Shown here one piece after another: positions 56,618-64,000 of a stretch of 64,000 bases of DNA. The position numbers were made by a program, and so were the translations under genes. The notes beneath the pieces are model-generated. The model was given only the letters and a program-made list of their open reading frames with translations. It made no database searches and was not told where the DNA came from. Position 1 is the first letter of the stretch, and each line of letters begins with the position of its first letter. This stretch comes from Histomonas meleagridis (lineage: Eukaryota > Parabasalia > Tritrichomonadida > Dientamoebidae), in assembly GCA_020186115.1 (NCBI GenBank), contig WSYJ01000133.1:124001-188000 (forward strand). Reading direction: 5' to 3'.

Positions 56618-56971
56618 TCATTCATCCGAAAAGTCGTCAAAGGTGAAATCTGAATCAGAGAAATGAAACTCATTGTCTCCGGATTGGTTTTGATCTTCAT
56701 CTGTAGCCGCACGAATATCGTTACTAAAAGACATATCATCAAGTAATCTGAAGAATTCTCCATTTTCTTGATGTGTATTTTGCCCATTATTTATTTGCGC
56801 TTGATTGCTTGTGGATCTTCTTGTTTCGGCATATGTTTTAATTTCTTCCAAGAGTTGAATTGAATCTTCGGTAAATTTATTATTCTTAAAATAAAGGGTA
56901 TAAACTTTACCGCAGGGTAATGAAAATGTTATAGTATCATGAACTTTTATGAATCTTGATCTTCGACCCAT
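56618..56971 (-). CDS. small protein with acidic tail, function unknown
   Basis: A 117-aa protein. The N-terminal third (MGRRSRFIKVHDTITFSLPC, then VYTLYF) is a compact basic/beta-like segment; the middle is Asn/Gln/Ser-rich; the C-terminal 35 residues are acidic with Asp/Phe alternation (FHFSDSDFTFDDFSDE), a pattern seen in transcription activation or histone-binding segments. I do not recognise it. The ATG is clear. The nearest AACCGTT box is 131 bp upstream, which is farther than for other genes. Confidence 0.55.
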   Translation of the reverse strand: MGRRSRFIKVHDTITFSLPCGKVYTLYFKNNKFTEDSIQLLEEIKTYAETRRSTSNQAQINNGQNTHQENGEFFRLLDDMSFSNDIRAATDEDQNQSGDNEFHFSDSDFTFDDFSDE

Positions 56972-57565
56972 GAAGAAAAAATGAAAATCTGTTTACGTGA
57001 CTTGACATTCTGACAGATGCATTGAATATTTTGACCAATTTGATTGTTTTGCCAGAAGTTTAATAGGTTATTGACAAAAGATGTCAAGAGTTGTGCAAAG
57101 AAACCGTTAACAAAAAGGGGAATATGAAACAAAATCCCATCAGCAAATTGTTAAATAATTGCTATAAATTATGAAATGATATCATTGATCTTGAAAAATT
57201 TTTAAGTGGAAGGTTTGAGGATACGTCAAAAACCATTAAGCATTTCATTTAATTACAAAGAGTTATTAATAGGTAATTCATTATTTTTGATTATTTCATA
57301 TGAAATAATATTTGTAGATGGATAGATAGATTATTCTTCAATCAATAAGATTATTATATTTTGAAAGAATTTGCTTTATGTTATACACTATCTTCCGTTA
57401 GTTCCATTTGTGTTTCCTACCATATGCACCCTGTGTAAATTACAAATCAGTGTAAAACAAATGCGTTTGAGAGTGCCCAATTCGAACCTTCTGCTTGAAA
57501 AAGTGCTATTGGCAAATTTCGGTTTATTCAAATACGATCAGTTGCGCTTAAGATTTTTTGCTTCC
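56972..57565. other. divergent intergenic DNA
   Basis: The left part has an AACCGTT box at 57102-57108. The frame of the Pmp-like gene extends from 57371 through this DNA, but it lacks the gene's composition. Nothing else is seen. Confidence 0.45.
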
Positions 57566-58756
57566 ATGAATACAACCATCATTTCGTTAATTGCATCTAG
57601 TTTAGCAAAAAGCCCATTCATTTCATTAAGAGGAGAAACTTTAATTTCTAAATGTATTTTTTCTCGTCATTTTGCAACAATACTTCATGGAGGTTATAAC
57701 TTTAAATCAAATGCAAAAATTTCTTCAACCACATTTCGTGACACTCTTGGTACAGCCATAAGAATTTCAAATAGTGGCTTTGAAGATTTAATATTTAATT
57801 CACCACAAGAAATAACAAATTCCTCAAACCTTGAAATAACCCATTGCTTATTTATAAATTGTAACTCAAATCAGCAAGGAGGTGCTCTCAAGTTTGGTAC
57901 AACATCAACAATTGGTACACTTCGAATATCTAAAACAGGATTTCACAATTGTCGAAACACAAAAGAAGGAGGAGCTTTCTATGTCAAGTGCACATACTTT
58001 GAGATGTCTTCTGTATGCATTGATCAATGTTCAGCAGAGACATATTCAGCCGGATGTTTCTTTGGCAAGTATAACAAAGCCATAGTAGAAAACTCCTACA
58101 TAACCAGCATATCTGGGAGTGAGAGTGGCGCCGTTCTCCTCATCGAGAACAACGAGCCTTCTCTGCGCGCATCGAATATAACATCCGTCACATGCGCAAA
58201 CGGTCGCTCTATCGCTGAGTTCGGCGGTTATTCCAGTCAATGTCTGAAAGTTTCGAATATTCTTTTTCTTCGATGTTCTGCGCAGAACATCCTCTATTTT
58301 AGTGAGCAATATGCTGCGACAATCAGCACAATTAACTTTATCAAGAACAGGGGCACAAAGAACTTAGTTTATTTGCACCCGAATTGTTTGACCGTGACCG
58401 AATGCGCATTCATCGAAGACGAATCCGAAAGATTCTTTAACGACGCTTGCTTCCTGAAGAACTGCGTCTTCAGCGGAAGTGACCAGGCGAAGATTCCCGA
58501 TGCGGCCGTGAAGCAGAGCCTCACGTTCGACGCCGGCTTCCAAACGTTCCAATTTAACATTCCCAACAGCGACGCGTGCTGGAACTTGATGACAAAGGAC
58601 ACGGCAGGCACTGGAGGAGGAGGATCTTCCGCGTCAACGATTTTGGCGTTCTTGCTGCTGACTGTCGCTGTCATTGGCATCGCATTCGTGGTGTACAAGT
58701 TCTGGAAGAGCCGCCGACAAGGCGAGGCACTCCTCAAAATGTATTCGTCTGTCTAA
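57566..58756 (+). CDS. Pmp-like beta-helix surface protein with one C-terminal membrane span
   Basis: 396 aa from MNTTIISLIASSLAKSPFIS (an in-frame ATG at 57371 gives 461 aa). Residues ~25-340 read as right-handed beta-helix rungs with repeated small residues, Cys and GGA-type turns (NCNSNQQGGALKFGT, NCRNTKEGGAFYVKC, SESGAVLLIENNEPS), like chlamydial Pmp-type proteins expanded in trichomonads. A poly-Gly linker leads to a membrane span at about 357-378 (TILAFLLLTVAVIGIAFVVY) and a short tail KSRRQGEALLKMYSSV. It is a probable cell-surface protein. GC content rises sharply after about 58085 within the gene. Confidence 0.72.
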   Translation: MNTTIISLIASSLAKSPFISLRGETLISKCIFSRHFATILHGGYNFKSNAKISSTTFRDTLGTAIRISNSGFEDLIFNSPQEITNSSNLEITHCLFINCNSNQQGGALKFGTTSTIGTLRISKTGFHNCRNTKEGGAFYVKCTYFEMSSVCIDQCSAETYSAGCFFGKYNKAIVENSYITSISGSESGAVLLIENNEPSLRASNITSVTCANGRSIAEFGGYSSQCLKVSNILFLRCSAQNILYFSEQYAATISTINFIKNRGTKNLVYLHPNCLTVTECAFIEDESERFFNDACFLKNCVFSGSDQAKIPDAAVKQSLTFDAGFQTFQFNIPNSDACWNLMTKDTAGTGGGGSSASTILAFLLLTVAVIGIAFVVYKFWKSRRQGEALLKMYSSV

Positions 58757-59434
58757 AGGAGTTCATAAATGATAATGATCATGCTGTGAAAAATTTGTAC
58801 TTTTTGAAATTGTGTTTTTGAGTGTTGTTGTCGCATTTTTTGGAGGAGAAAATTTTTTTATTTTGTGCCAAATAATTTGACAACAACAAAAAAAGAATTT
58901 TTGAAAGCAAATTTTGCCGGTTCTATGAAGTGATGTCATAATTATTTTGACACGTCAATTTTATTTTTTGAGCGGTTTTTTCTGGATATAATTTTGTTTT
59001 AAAATGTTTACTTAATACAATATTGTGTGGTACGTTGGGTTTAAACGTATGAGTTTTTGTACAAAATGCCATGGATTAGAAATAATGAAGTTTAAACTTA
59101 AACTTGCAACTTTTGTATATATCATGGGCTAAATGATAAAAGTTTTACTTGAATATATATAGGCATCAATTTTTAAAATTTTTATTTTAATTTTCATATA
59201 TACACAAAATCCTGGATCTCCCAAAATATATTATTAAATAGGGAAACAGTTCTTTGTACAAGCTCAAAAGATCTTTGAAAGTATTTTAAAAAAATTCGTA
59301 ATGAATGAAATTCACAGGTTAAGTTAGAAGCCAAGGAAATAAAAAAAGAAGATTATTACGAACTAAGTCTTTCGAGAATGACTTAATAAAACTTTAAAAG
59401 TAATATTTGATGAATCAAATAACCAATATTTTGA
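58757..59434. other. AT-rich intergenic DNA
   Basis: No coding pattern or RNA gene seen. GC drops back to the window norm right after the Pmp-like gene. Confidence 0.5.
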
Positions 59435-59640
59435 CTAAAAAATATACGGCAGCTGACTCTAGCAACGACACTAGCCGGAGCTATCAAAACTGCAGCTTTG
59501 TTAGGGATTTTGAATTGGCTTCCCCACGAAGATGGCCAGGCCAAATCCCAATTGCTCGTTCAAACAAACCTCAGTCAATTTATTGAATATCCATTCTATC
59601 GTCCTTCTCATAAAAAATTGAATATCTCTGTTTGGCTTTC
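59435..59640 (+). pseudogene. coding-like relic before uS7
   Basis: An open frame without ATG reads QLTLATTLAGAIKTAALLGI, continues through LNWLPHEDGQAKSQLLVQ, and ends near FIEYPFYRPSHKK before running into the uS7 promoter. It is well-composed protein, more GC-rich than its surroundings, with no start codon and overlapping the promoter, so it is probably a fragment of another gene. I do not recognise it. Confidence 0.4.
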
Positions 59641-59648
59641 CTTTTTTC
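59625..59648 (+). promoter_or_regulatory. uS7 promoter: GTTTGG and CCTTT
   Basis: GTTTGG is followed by CTTT and then CCTTTTTTC, with CCTTT starting 9 nt before the ATG. No AACGG box is seen close by, unlike the other three ribosomal protein genes. Confidence 0.55.
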
Positions 59649-60230
59649 ATGCAAGACGTGAAACTCTTCGGAAAGTGGTCTTATTCCGACATTGATTTCA
59701 GCCTACTTGACAAAGCCCTTGTCGACTACATCTCAGTCCACGAAAAGCAACAAGTTATTCTCCCACATACAGCCGGACGTTATCAACATCAACAATTCCA
59801 CAAGGTTAGCTGCCCACTTGTTGAACGCTTTGTTTGCTACCTCATGTGCCACGGTCGTAATGCAGGTAAGAAGCTTATGGCTATCCGCATTGTTCGCCAA
59901 GCTTTCGATCTCATTAACCTTGTTACAGGTGAGAACCCACTTGTTGTCTTTGTTAAAGCTGTTCAATACTGTGGCGCCCGCGAAGATTCCACCCGTATTG
60001 GTGTAGGTGGTACAGTCCGTCGTCAAGCATGCGATGTTTCTCCACTCCGTCGTATCAACCAATCACTTGCTCTCATAACAGAGGGAGCTCGTAAGTCAGC
60101 TTTCCGCTCATCCAAGACAATTGCCGAATGTCTTGCCGATGAACTTATTGCTGCATCAGGAAACACAAACGATAGCTATGCTGTCCGCAAGAAGGATGAA
60201 CTTGAACGTATTGCCAAATCTAATCGTTAA
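59649..60230 (+). CDS. RPS5: 40S ribosomal protein S5 (uS7)
   Basis: A 193-aa small-subunit protein at the mRNA exit. Family blocks: [39 protein letters not shown], then [39 protein letters not shown] and [20 protein letters not shown]. The end, [12 protein letters not shown], is the universal C-terminus. Codons favour C-ending forms. The stop reads TAAACAA. The PAK gene follows 79 bp downstream on the same strand. Confidence 0.98.
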   Translation: MQDVKLFGKWSYSDIDFSLLDKALVDYISVHEKQQVILPHTAGRYQHQQFHKVSCPLVERFVCYLMCHGRNAGKKLMAIRIVRQAFDLINLVTGENPLVVFVKAVQYCGAREDSTRIGVGGTVRRQACDVSPLRRINQSLALITEGARKSAFRSSKTIAECLADELIAASGNTNDSYAVRKKDELERIAKSNR

Positions 60231-60309
60231 ACAACTCATCAATTAATTTTACTTATTCGCCACTTTTTCGATTTAATAAAAATTCATAACTTTACAAAAA
60301 CCATTTCAA

Positions 60310-61650
60310 ATGTCCTCTCCAAAGAGAAAAGAAGACAAGAAAAAATTCGATGTTTCAACACCATATGAATTGCAAAAAGGAGTATGCGTAACTTTTGACG
60401 AAACAACAGGACAACTTAAAGATGTTCCGAAAAAATTGGTGGCAGTCTTGGGACCAAGAGTTGCTGCAAATGTTGTAGAAGATCAAAATATTGACTCTTC
60501 ATTATTACCTCCAGCAGCTACAATGTATAATGGAAATCTTATTACTGATCCAATTTCTTGTGAACACGTAGTTCACGTAGATTTTAATAGCGAAATGGGA
60601 TTTGTTGGTCTGCCTCCAGAATGGGAGAAACTTCTTAAAGTTAACGGTATCAAAAAAGAAGAAATCATCCAAAATCCTCAAGATGTAATTGATACAATGA
60701 ACTTCGTGAATAATCCTTCCCAAATGATATCTACAGTAAACCAAGTTGTCAATGGAGACGTACCACCACTTCCAGAACTCAAAGATTTTCTTCGAAGCGA
60801 TAATCCAAGAACTTTTCTAACAGACATTGAAAAACTCGATGAAGGTTCCACATGTACTGTCTACACAGCAAAGCTTGATGGCAAAACTGTTGCTCTCAAA
60901 GAGATGATAATGACAGAAAAAAATGAAAAGACACTTCTTGAAGAAACACGATTTATGAAAAGCATGAACAGCCCATACATAGTTGAATTCTATTCTGCGC
61001 ATCGCATTGACAATCAATTGTGGATTGTAATGGAATACATGAATGGCGGGTCATTAACAAATGTAGCCACATTTTGTGATTGTCAAGAACCCCACATTGC
61101 ATTCTTTGCTGACAAGATTCTTCGTGCTCTTGAATACATGCATAGTCAAAATAAGATTCATCGTGATATTAAGACAGATAATGTCCTTCTTACAACTGAC
61201 GGTAAAGTCAAGCTTGCTGACTTTGGGTATACAGCACAACTATCATCTAGTGGTGAAAGTCGTAAATCAATTGTTGGCACGCCATATTGGATGGCACCTG
61301 AATTAATTCGATCACAACCGTACACTTTTTCAGTTGACATTTGGTCACTTGGCATTTTATGCAGAGAACTGGCAGAAGGTGAACCCCCCTATGTTGAGGT
61401 GCCCCCAATGAGAGCACTTTTCCTTATCGTCTCTCAGGGGCTCCCCGAAATTTCCAATATCGAAAGTAGGTCACCCCAATTTTTGGACTTCTTGAATCAA
61501 TGCTTAAATCCTGATCCAGCTAAAAGACCAACTGCAACAGAACTTCTAAAACATCCATTCTTGAAAATGGCCTGCGATATAAAATACATTCCTCCACTTC
61601 TCCAACTTGCAGCAGATCTTGCAAAGGAAGATGACTTTGAGGACTTTTAA
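60310..61650 (+). CDS. PAK-family STE20 kinase with two CRIB-like motifs
   Basis: A 446-aa kinase. A good CRIB motif at about residues 80-110 reads ISCEHVVHVDFNSEMGFVGL then PPEWEKLL, the Cdc42/Rac-binding consensus. A weaker relative lies at about 13-45 (VSTPYELQKGVCVTFDETTG then QLKDVPKKL), which has the STPY start and the FDxxTG turn but lacks the HxxH histidines. The kinase domain (about 172-435) is intact: ALKEM lysine, HRDIKTDN near 283, ADFG near 303 and GTPYWMAPE. PAKs are activated by GTP-bound Rho-family GTPases and control actin; a RhoGEF is in the same window. It follows uS7 by 79 bp. Confidence 0.9.
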   Translation: MSSPKRKEDKKKFDVSTPYELQKGVCVTFDETTGQLKDVPKKLVAVLGPRVAANVVEDQNIDSSLLPPAATMYNGNLITDPISCEHVVHVDFNSEMGFVGLPPEWEKLLKVNGIKKEEIIQNPQDVIDTMNFVNNPSQMISTVNQVVNGDVPPLPELKDFLRSDNPRTFLTDIEKLDEGSTCTVYTAKLDGKTVALKEMIMTEKNEKTLLEETRFMKSMNSPYIVEFYSAHRIDNQLWIVMEYMNGGSLTNVATFCDCQEPHIAFFADKILRALEYMHSQNKIHRDIKTDNVLLTTDGKVKLADFGYTAQLSSSGESRKSIVGTPYWMAPELIRSQPYTFSVDIWSLGILCRELAEGEPPYVEVPPMRALFLIVSQGLPEISNIESRSPQFLDFLNQCLNPDPAKRPTATELLKHPFLKMACDIKYIPPLLQLAADLAKEDDFEDF

Positions 61651-61875
61651 TTAAACTTCTATCACTTCTTGAATCTATCTTTTTATCATCATTGTCTTTT
61701 TTAGTGTTTCCCAATTGCTTTGTATGACATTTGACGATGCAATTCTAAGTACAAAGTTAAAAGAATTATCACAATTTTAGATATCCAGCGCACGAAAATT
61801 TATCTTTTATCGATTATTTCTATGTTCAGCATGTGACTTATTCATGAAAATTACTCAAAAACATTTTATTTTTAT
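61651..61875. other. intergenic DNA between converging genes
   Basis: 225 bp of AT-rich sequence after the PAK stop. Nothing recognised. Confidence 0.5.
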
Positions 61876-62762
61876 TTAACCAAAATTTGAAACACGTAAA
61901 TATTGAACACAACTCGAAACTGTTTCTGAGAATGATTTGAATCCTTTGTACTGCAGCTGCGTAATTCCGTTGCTGTCTTTCTCAATATATAACCACTCTG
62001 ATCCATCAATTTGTCCAATAAATCGAACAAATTCGTCGTTCGTTTGTTCGAATGTTGTCGTGTTCTCAAATGTGATTTTGTCTTTGTTACTGTTACTGTT
62101 ATTGTTATTGTTCGTTTGTTGTTTCCGATTAATTGTGTTCGTAAGTAAAAACTTTTTGATCAAAATGCGAATTCGGAATTGTGACAGCGCTGCTCAAGAA
62201 TCGCGATGAAAATTGTTGTTTAATGTTAGAGAAATTTGATTTTATGGCGTTTTCGATACTTTTGTAAATGATTTCTTTCGTGATTGGAATGCTAAAGATC
62301 AAAAAGATCAAAATTTCGTCTTTTTCATACGCAATGCAATAAAACTTTTCGCCACTTTCTAATGTGCCTTTCGAAAATTCCTGACTTCGGAAAACCAAAC
62401 CACATATGATAAATGTGACAAAAAATATCCAATAATTCTGGAAGTAATTGACGTTGTAATTGTGTTCGTCCAATGTTTTCAAACGTAGCACTGCAATAAA
62501 CTTCTGAGCCAAGACTTTTAAGACATGTAAAATATTGATCTGTTTCAAAATATTCGCATTCTTTACTTGATCGAAAATCTCGACAAAATCCTAAAAATGT
62601 AAGATATAAACCAACTTCGTTATATTGTAAGTCTACAAGTTTAGTTGTTGGATAATAATAATAAACTAAAGGATCTGCGCCTTCTTCTTTTGGTGGAATT
62701 CCATCATATATTGTGAATGAAATTAGTTTTGGAATTTTAATATCTTTTAAACTATTTTCCAT
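61876..62762 (-). pseudogene. longin/CCZ1-like gene split over three frames
   Basis: One frame (62762-62325) starts MENSLKDIKIPKLISFTIYD and reads as a longin-type domain like the N-terminus of CCZ1/HPS4 proteins (VYYYYPTTKLVDLQYNEVGL; a DIFCHIYHMWFG helix). Near 62370 the sense passes to a second frame (SQEFSKGTLESGEKFY, DEILIFLIFSIPITKEII). Near 62150 it passes to a third (EFVRFIGQIDGSEWLYIEKD), ending in TAA. Both changes are in the same direction (+1). Each piece has good protein composition. CCZ1 partners MON1 as the Rab7 exchange factor at late endosomes. It is a pseudogene, an assembly error or two frameshift events; no trichomonad splice signals are seen. Confidence 0.55.
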
Positions 62763-63089
62763 TTTTTGAACCGCATTTTCATATCAAATGTCTCAAATGA
62801 AGTGAAAAAAATGACGGCGGCCGTTTATATCACCTTTCACAAAATCTTTTTAAAATGAATATTAATATTAAAATTAAAAAATACCCTTGCCAAAAACACA
62901 TAAAACAATTGCATAAGCTAAAATTAATATGGTTTGCATTCCATTCTGGTACATGATCTCCAAAAATTTTTGATCGTTCTTTTTTGTCATTGCGGACTTT
63001 GAATACTTTATCATCTTATTACGTAAAACACAGAATTCAATGCAACGGTTTTATCATCTAACAAAATCCACACACAAAACCAGATTAAA
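62763..63089. other. divergent intergenic DNA with an inverted ACGGC/GCCGT box
   Basis: ATGACGGCGGCCGTTTAT near 62810-62828 is an imperfect palindrome of the AAACGGCC box seen elsewhere. It lies about 60 nt upstream of the longin-like gene. The rest is AT-rich. Confidence 0.45.
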
Positions 63090-64000
63090 ATGGATATAAA
63101 TACATTTTGTACACTTGCTTTGGATGCACTTTCATTTAGTGAAACTAGAGAGCAGAGTGATATGACGCTCTCTAATTTTGTTCAACAATCACCTATTCAA
63201 TTTGCCCTTCTTTCTTATCAACTAATTTGTGAAGGTGCTAATCAAAAAATCCAAGATGTTGGAGCAACTCTCCTATACCATGTTATTAAGGTTGGTATTT
63301 GTCAATCACCTGAATTTATGAATGTTTTTTGGGGTATTTTTTCACAGCATTTCAAAGATATTCTTACAAAACCAACAACATCAGAGACTACTAAGTCATT
63401 ACTTTCTAATACTATTGCTACAATGGCTAGTACCACATTTAAATTAAATGGTGTTTCAATAATTCAAGAATTTATTATGGAGCTAAGCGACATTCCTGAA
63501 TTAGAAACTGTTATTCTTCTTGTTGTACAAAAAATTTTACTTGAAGGATCCGGTCTTTCAGGATTTCCACATAATTATTTATTACAACTTGTTTCTAAAA
63601 CCCTCCAATATGACTCTTCTGTTATTCCACGTGCACAGCTCTTTTTTGCTTTATCTGGGTCAACTGAAGATAATGCATTTTTTGTATCAGTTTTTCCACA
63701 ACTGTTAACACAATTTCCACAGGACAAACTCCAGCAGTTACTTGTTGTGATTGAAGGGTTTGCTGAAAAGCATGCCATCTTATTTAATGATATTTTAGAA
63801 AGTTTTGTTGGTTTTTTAGTTAGTATAGCATTATGTCAAACATGTGAGTATCGGAACATGGCTCTTTTTATCTTTGCTGCTTTATCAATAGGTGCTCCAT
63901 TAATGTGTTCTAATTCCCCAGCATTTTATCAAAATGTATTTCCATGTCTTATCTCTATTATCTCTGAAATTGATGAACAAAGTATTATTATTCATGATCA
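63090..64000 (+). CDS. importin-beta/karyopherin-like HEAT protein, 5' part
   Basis: The frame is open from the ATG at 63090 to the window edge (303 codons, no stop), so the gene continues outside. The product starts MDINTFCTLALDALSFSETR and consists of HEAT-like helical pairs (FALLSYQLICEGANQKIQDV, then GATLLYHVIKVG). This resembles the N-terminus of importin-5/Kap121-type karyopherins, in which DxxxLLYHxI-like helices follow a short N-terminal helix. Importins carry cargo through the nuclear pore. HEAT character is clear; the karyopherin subfamily is a guess without the C-terminus. Confidence 0.55.
   Translation, partial: MDINTFCTLALDALSFSETREQSDMTLSNFVQQSPIQFALLSYQLICEGANQKIQDVGATLLYHVIKVGICQSPEFMNVFWGIFSQHFKDILTKPTTSETTKSLLSNTIATMASTTFKLNGVSIIQEFIMELSDIPELETVILLVVQKILLEGSGLSGFPHNYLLQLVSKTLQYDSSVIPRAQLFFALSGSTEDNAFFVSVFPQLLTQFPQDKLQQLLVVIEGFAEKHAILFNDILESFVGFLVSIALCQTCEYRNMALFIFAALSIGAPLMCSNSPAFYQNVFPCLISIISEIDEQSIIIHD

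Noticed and set aside
1-64000. CRISPR arrays, rRNA genes, prokaryotic operons or viral genes
   Set aside because: No regularly spaced short repeats, rRNA sequence, ribosome-binding-site pattern or virus-like proteins were seen; the genes are eukaryotic nuclear ones.

Overview
The window is AT-rich, protist-type nuclear DNA, most likely from a trichomonad parabasalid (Tritrichomonas or a close relative). This rests on four things. The gene set is plainly eukaryotic: TOR kinase, RPB8, TFIIE-beta, ADAT2, NatC subunit, axonemal protein, RhoGEF, PAK, importin. Nearly all genes are intronless and about half lie on each strand. Ankyrin genes and relics have the trichomonad DUF3447-type layout. Several starts carry very short, motif-dense leaders resembling the M3/M5/Myb-type core promoters described in Trichomonas vaginalis. 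The species assignment is inference.

Layout. 1-4200: transcription and RNA-modification genes (RPB8, TFIIE-beta and ADAT2 head to head 31 bp apart), a likely proteasome assembly chaperone and a C2/proline-rich protein. 4249-10767: a 2172-residue TOR kinase. 11497-15307: two divergent ABC half-transporters. 15390-17731: a decayed coiled-coil relic and a decaying ankyrin gene with a 170-bp tandem unit. 17962-30510: a RAD51 paralogue, a four-helix membrane protein, NatC subunit NAA35, two small helical proteins, an axonemal dynein light chain-domain protein and a RhoGEF-Kelch fusion. 30948-38732: uL3, a 63-aa TAF1-like microprotein, two protein kinases (one with no visible start codon), a PP1-like phosphatase, an ER J-protein and uS17. 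38875-42490: a 650-bp direct duplication carrying an atypical ARFRP1-like GTPase, flanking a tail-anchored Sel1-repeat gene and an ankyrin relic. 44466-46527: a near-perfect foldback element (two arms of about 0.93 kb, 203-nt loop). 47220-55693: PCYT2, a talin/FERM-like 1741-residue protein, KTI12 and eL42. 56618-64000: a small acidic protein, a Pmp/beta-helix surface protein with an abrupt GC shift, uS7, a PAK kinase with two CRIB-like motifs, a longin/CCZ1-like gene split over three frames, and an importin cut by the window edge.

How it fits together. The loci are housekeeping genes, not an operon. What links them is promoter architecture. AACGG or its complement lies within about 65 bp of many start codons, in either orientation. 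All four ribosomal protein genes place GGTTT(T)GG and then CCTTT 7-11 nt before the ATG, and their stop codons read TAAA. No rRNA, tRNA or CRISPR was found. Gaps between genes are mostly plain AT-rich DNA; their contents are listed.
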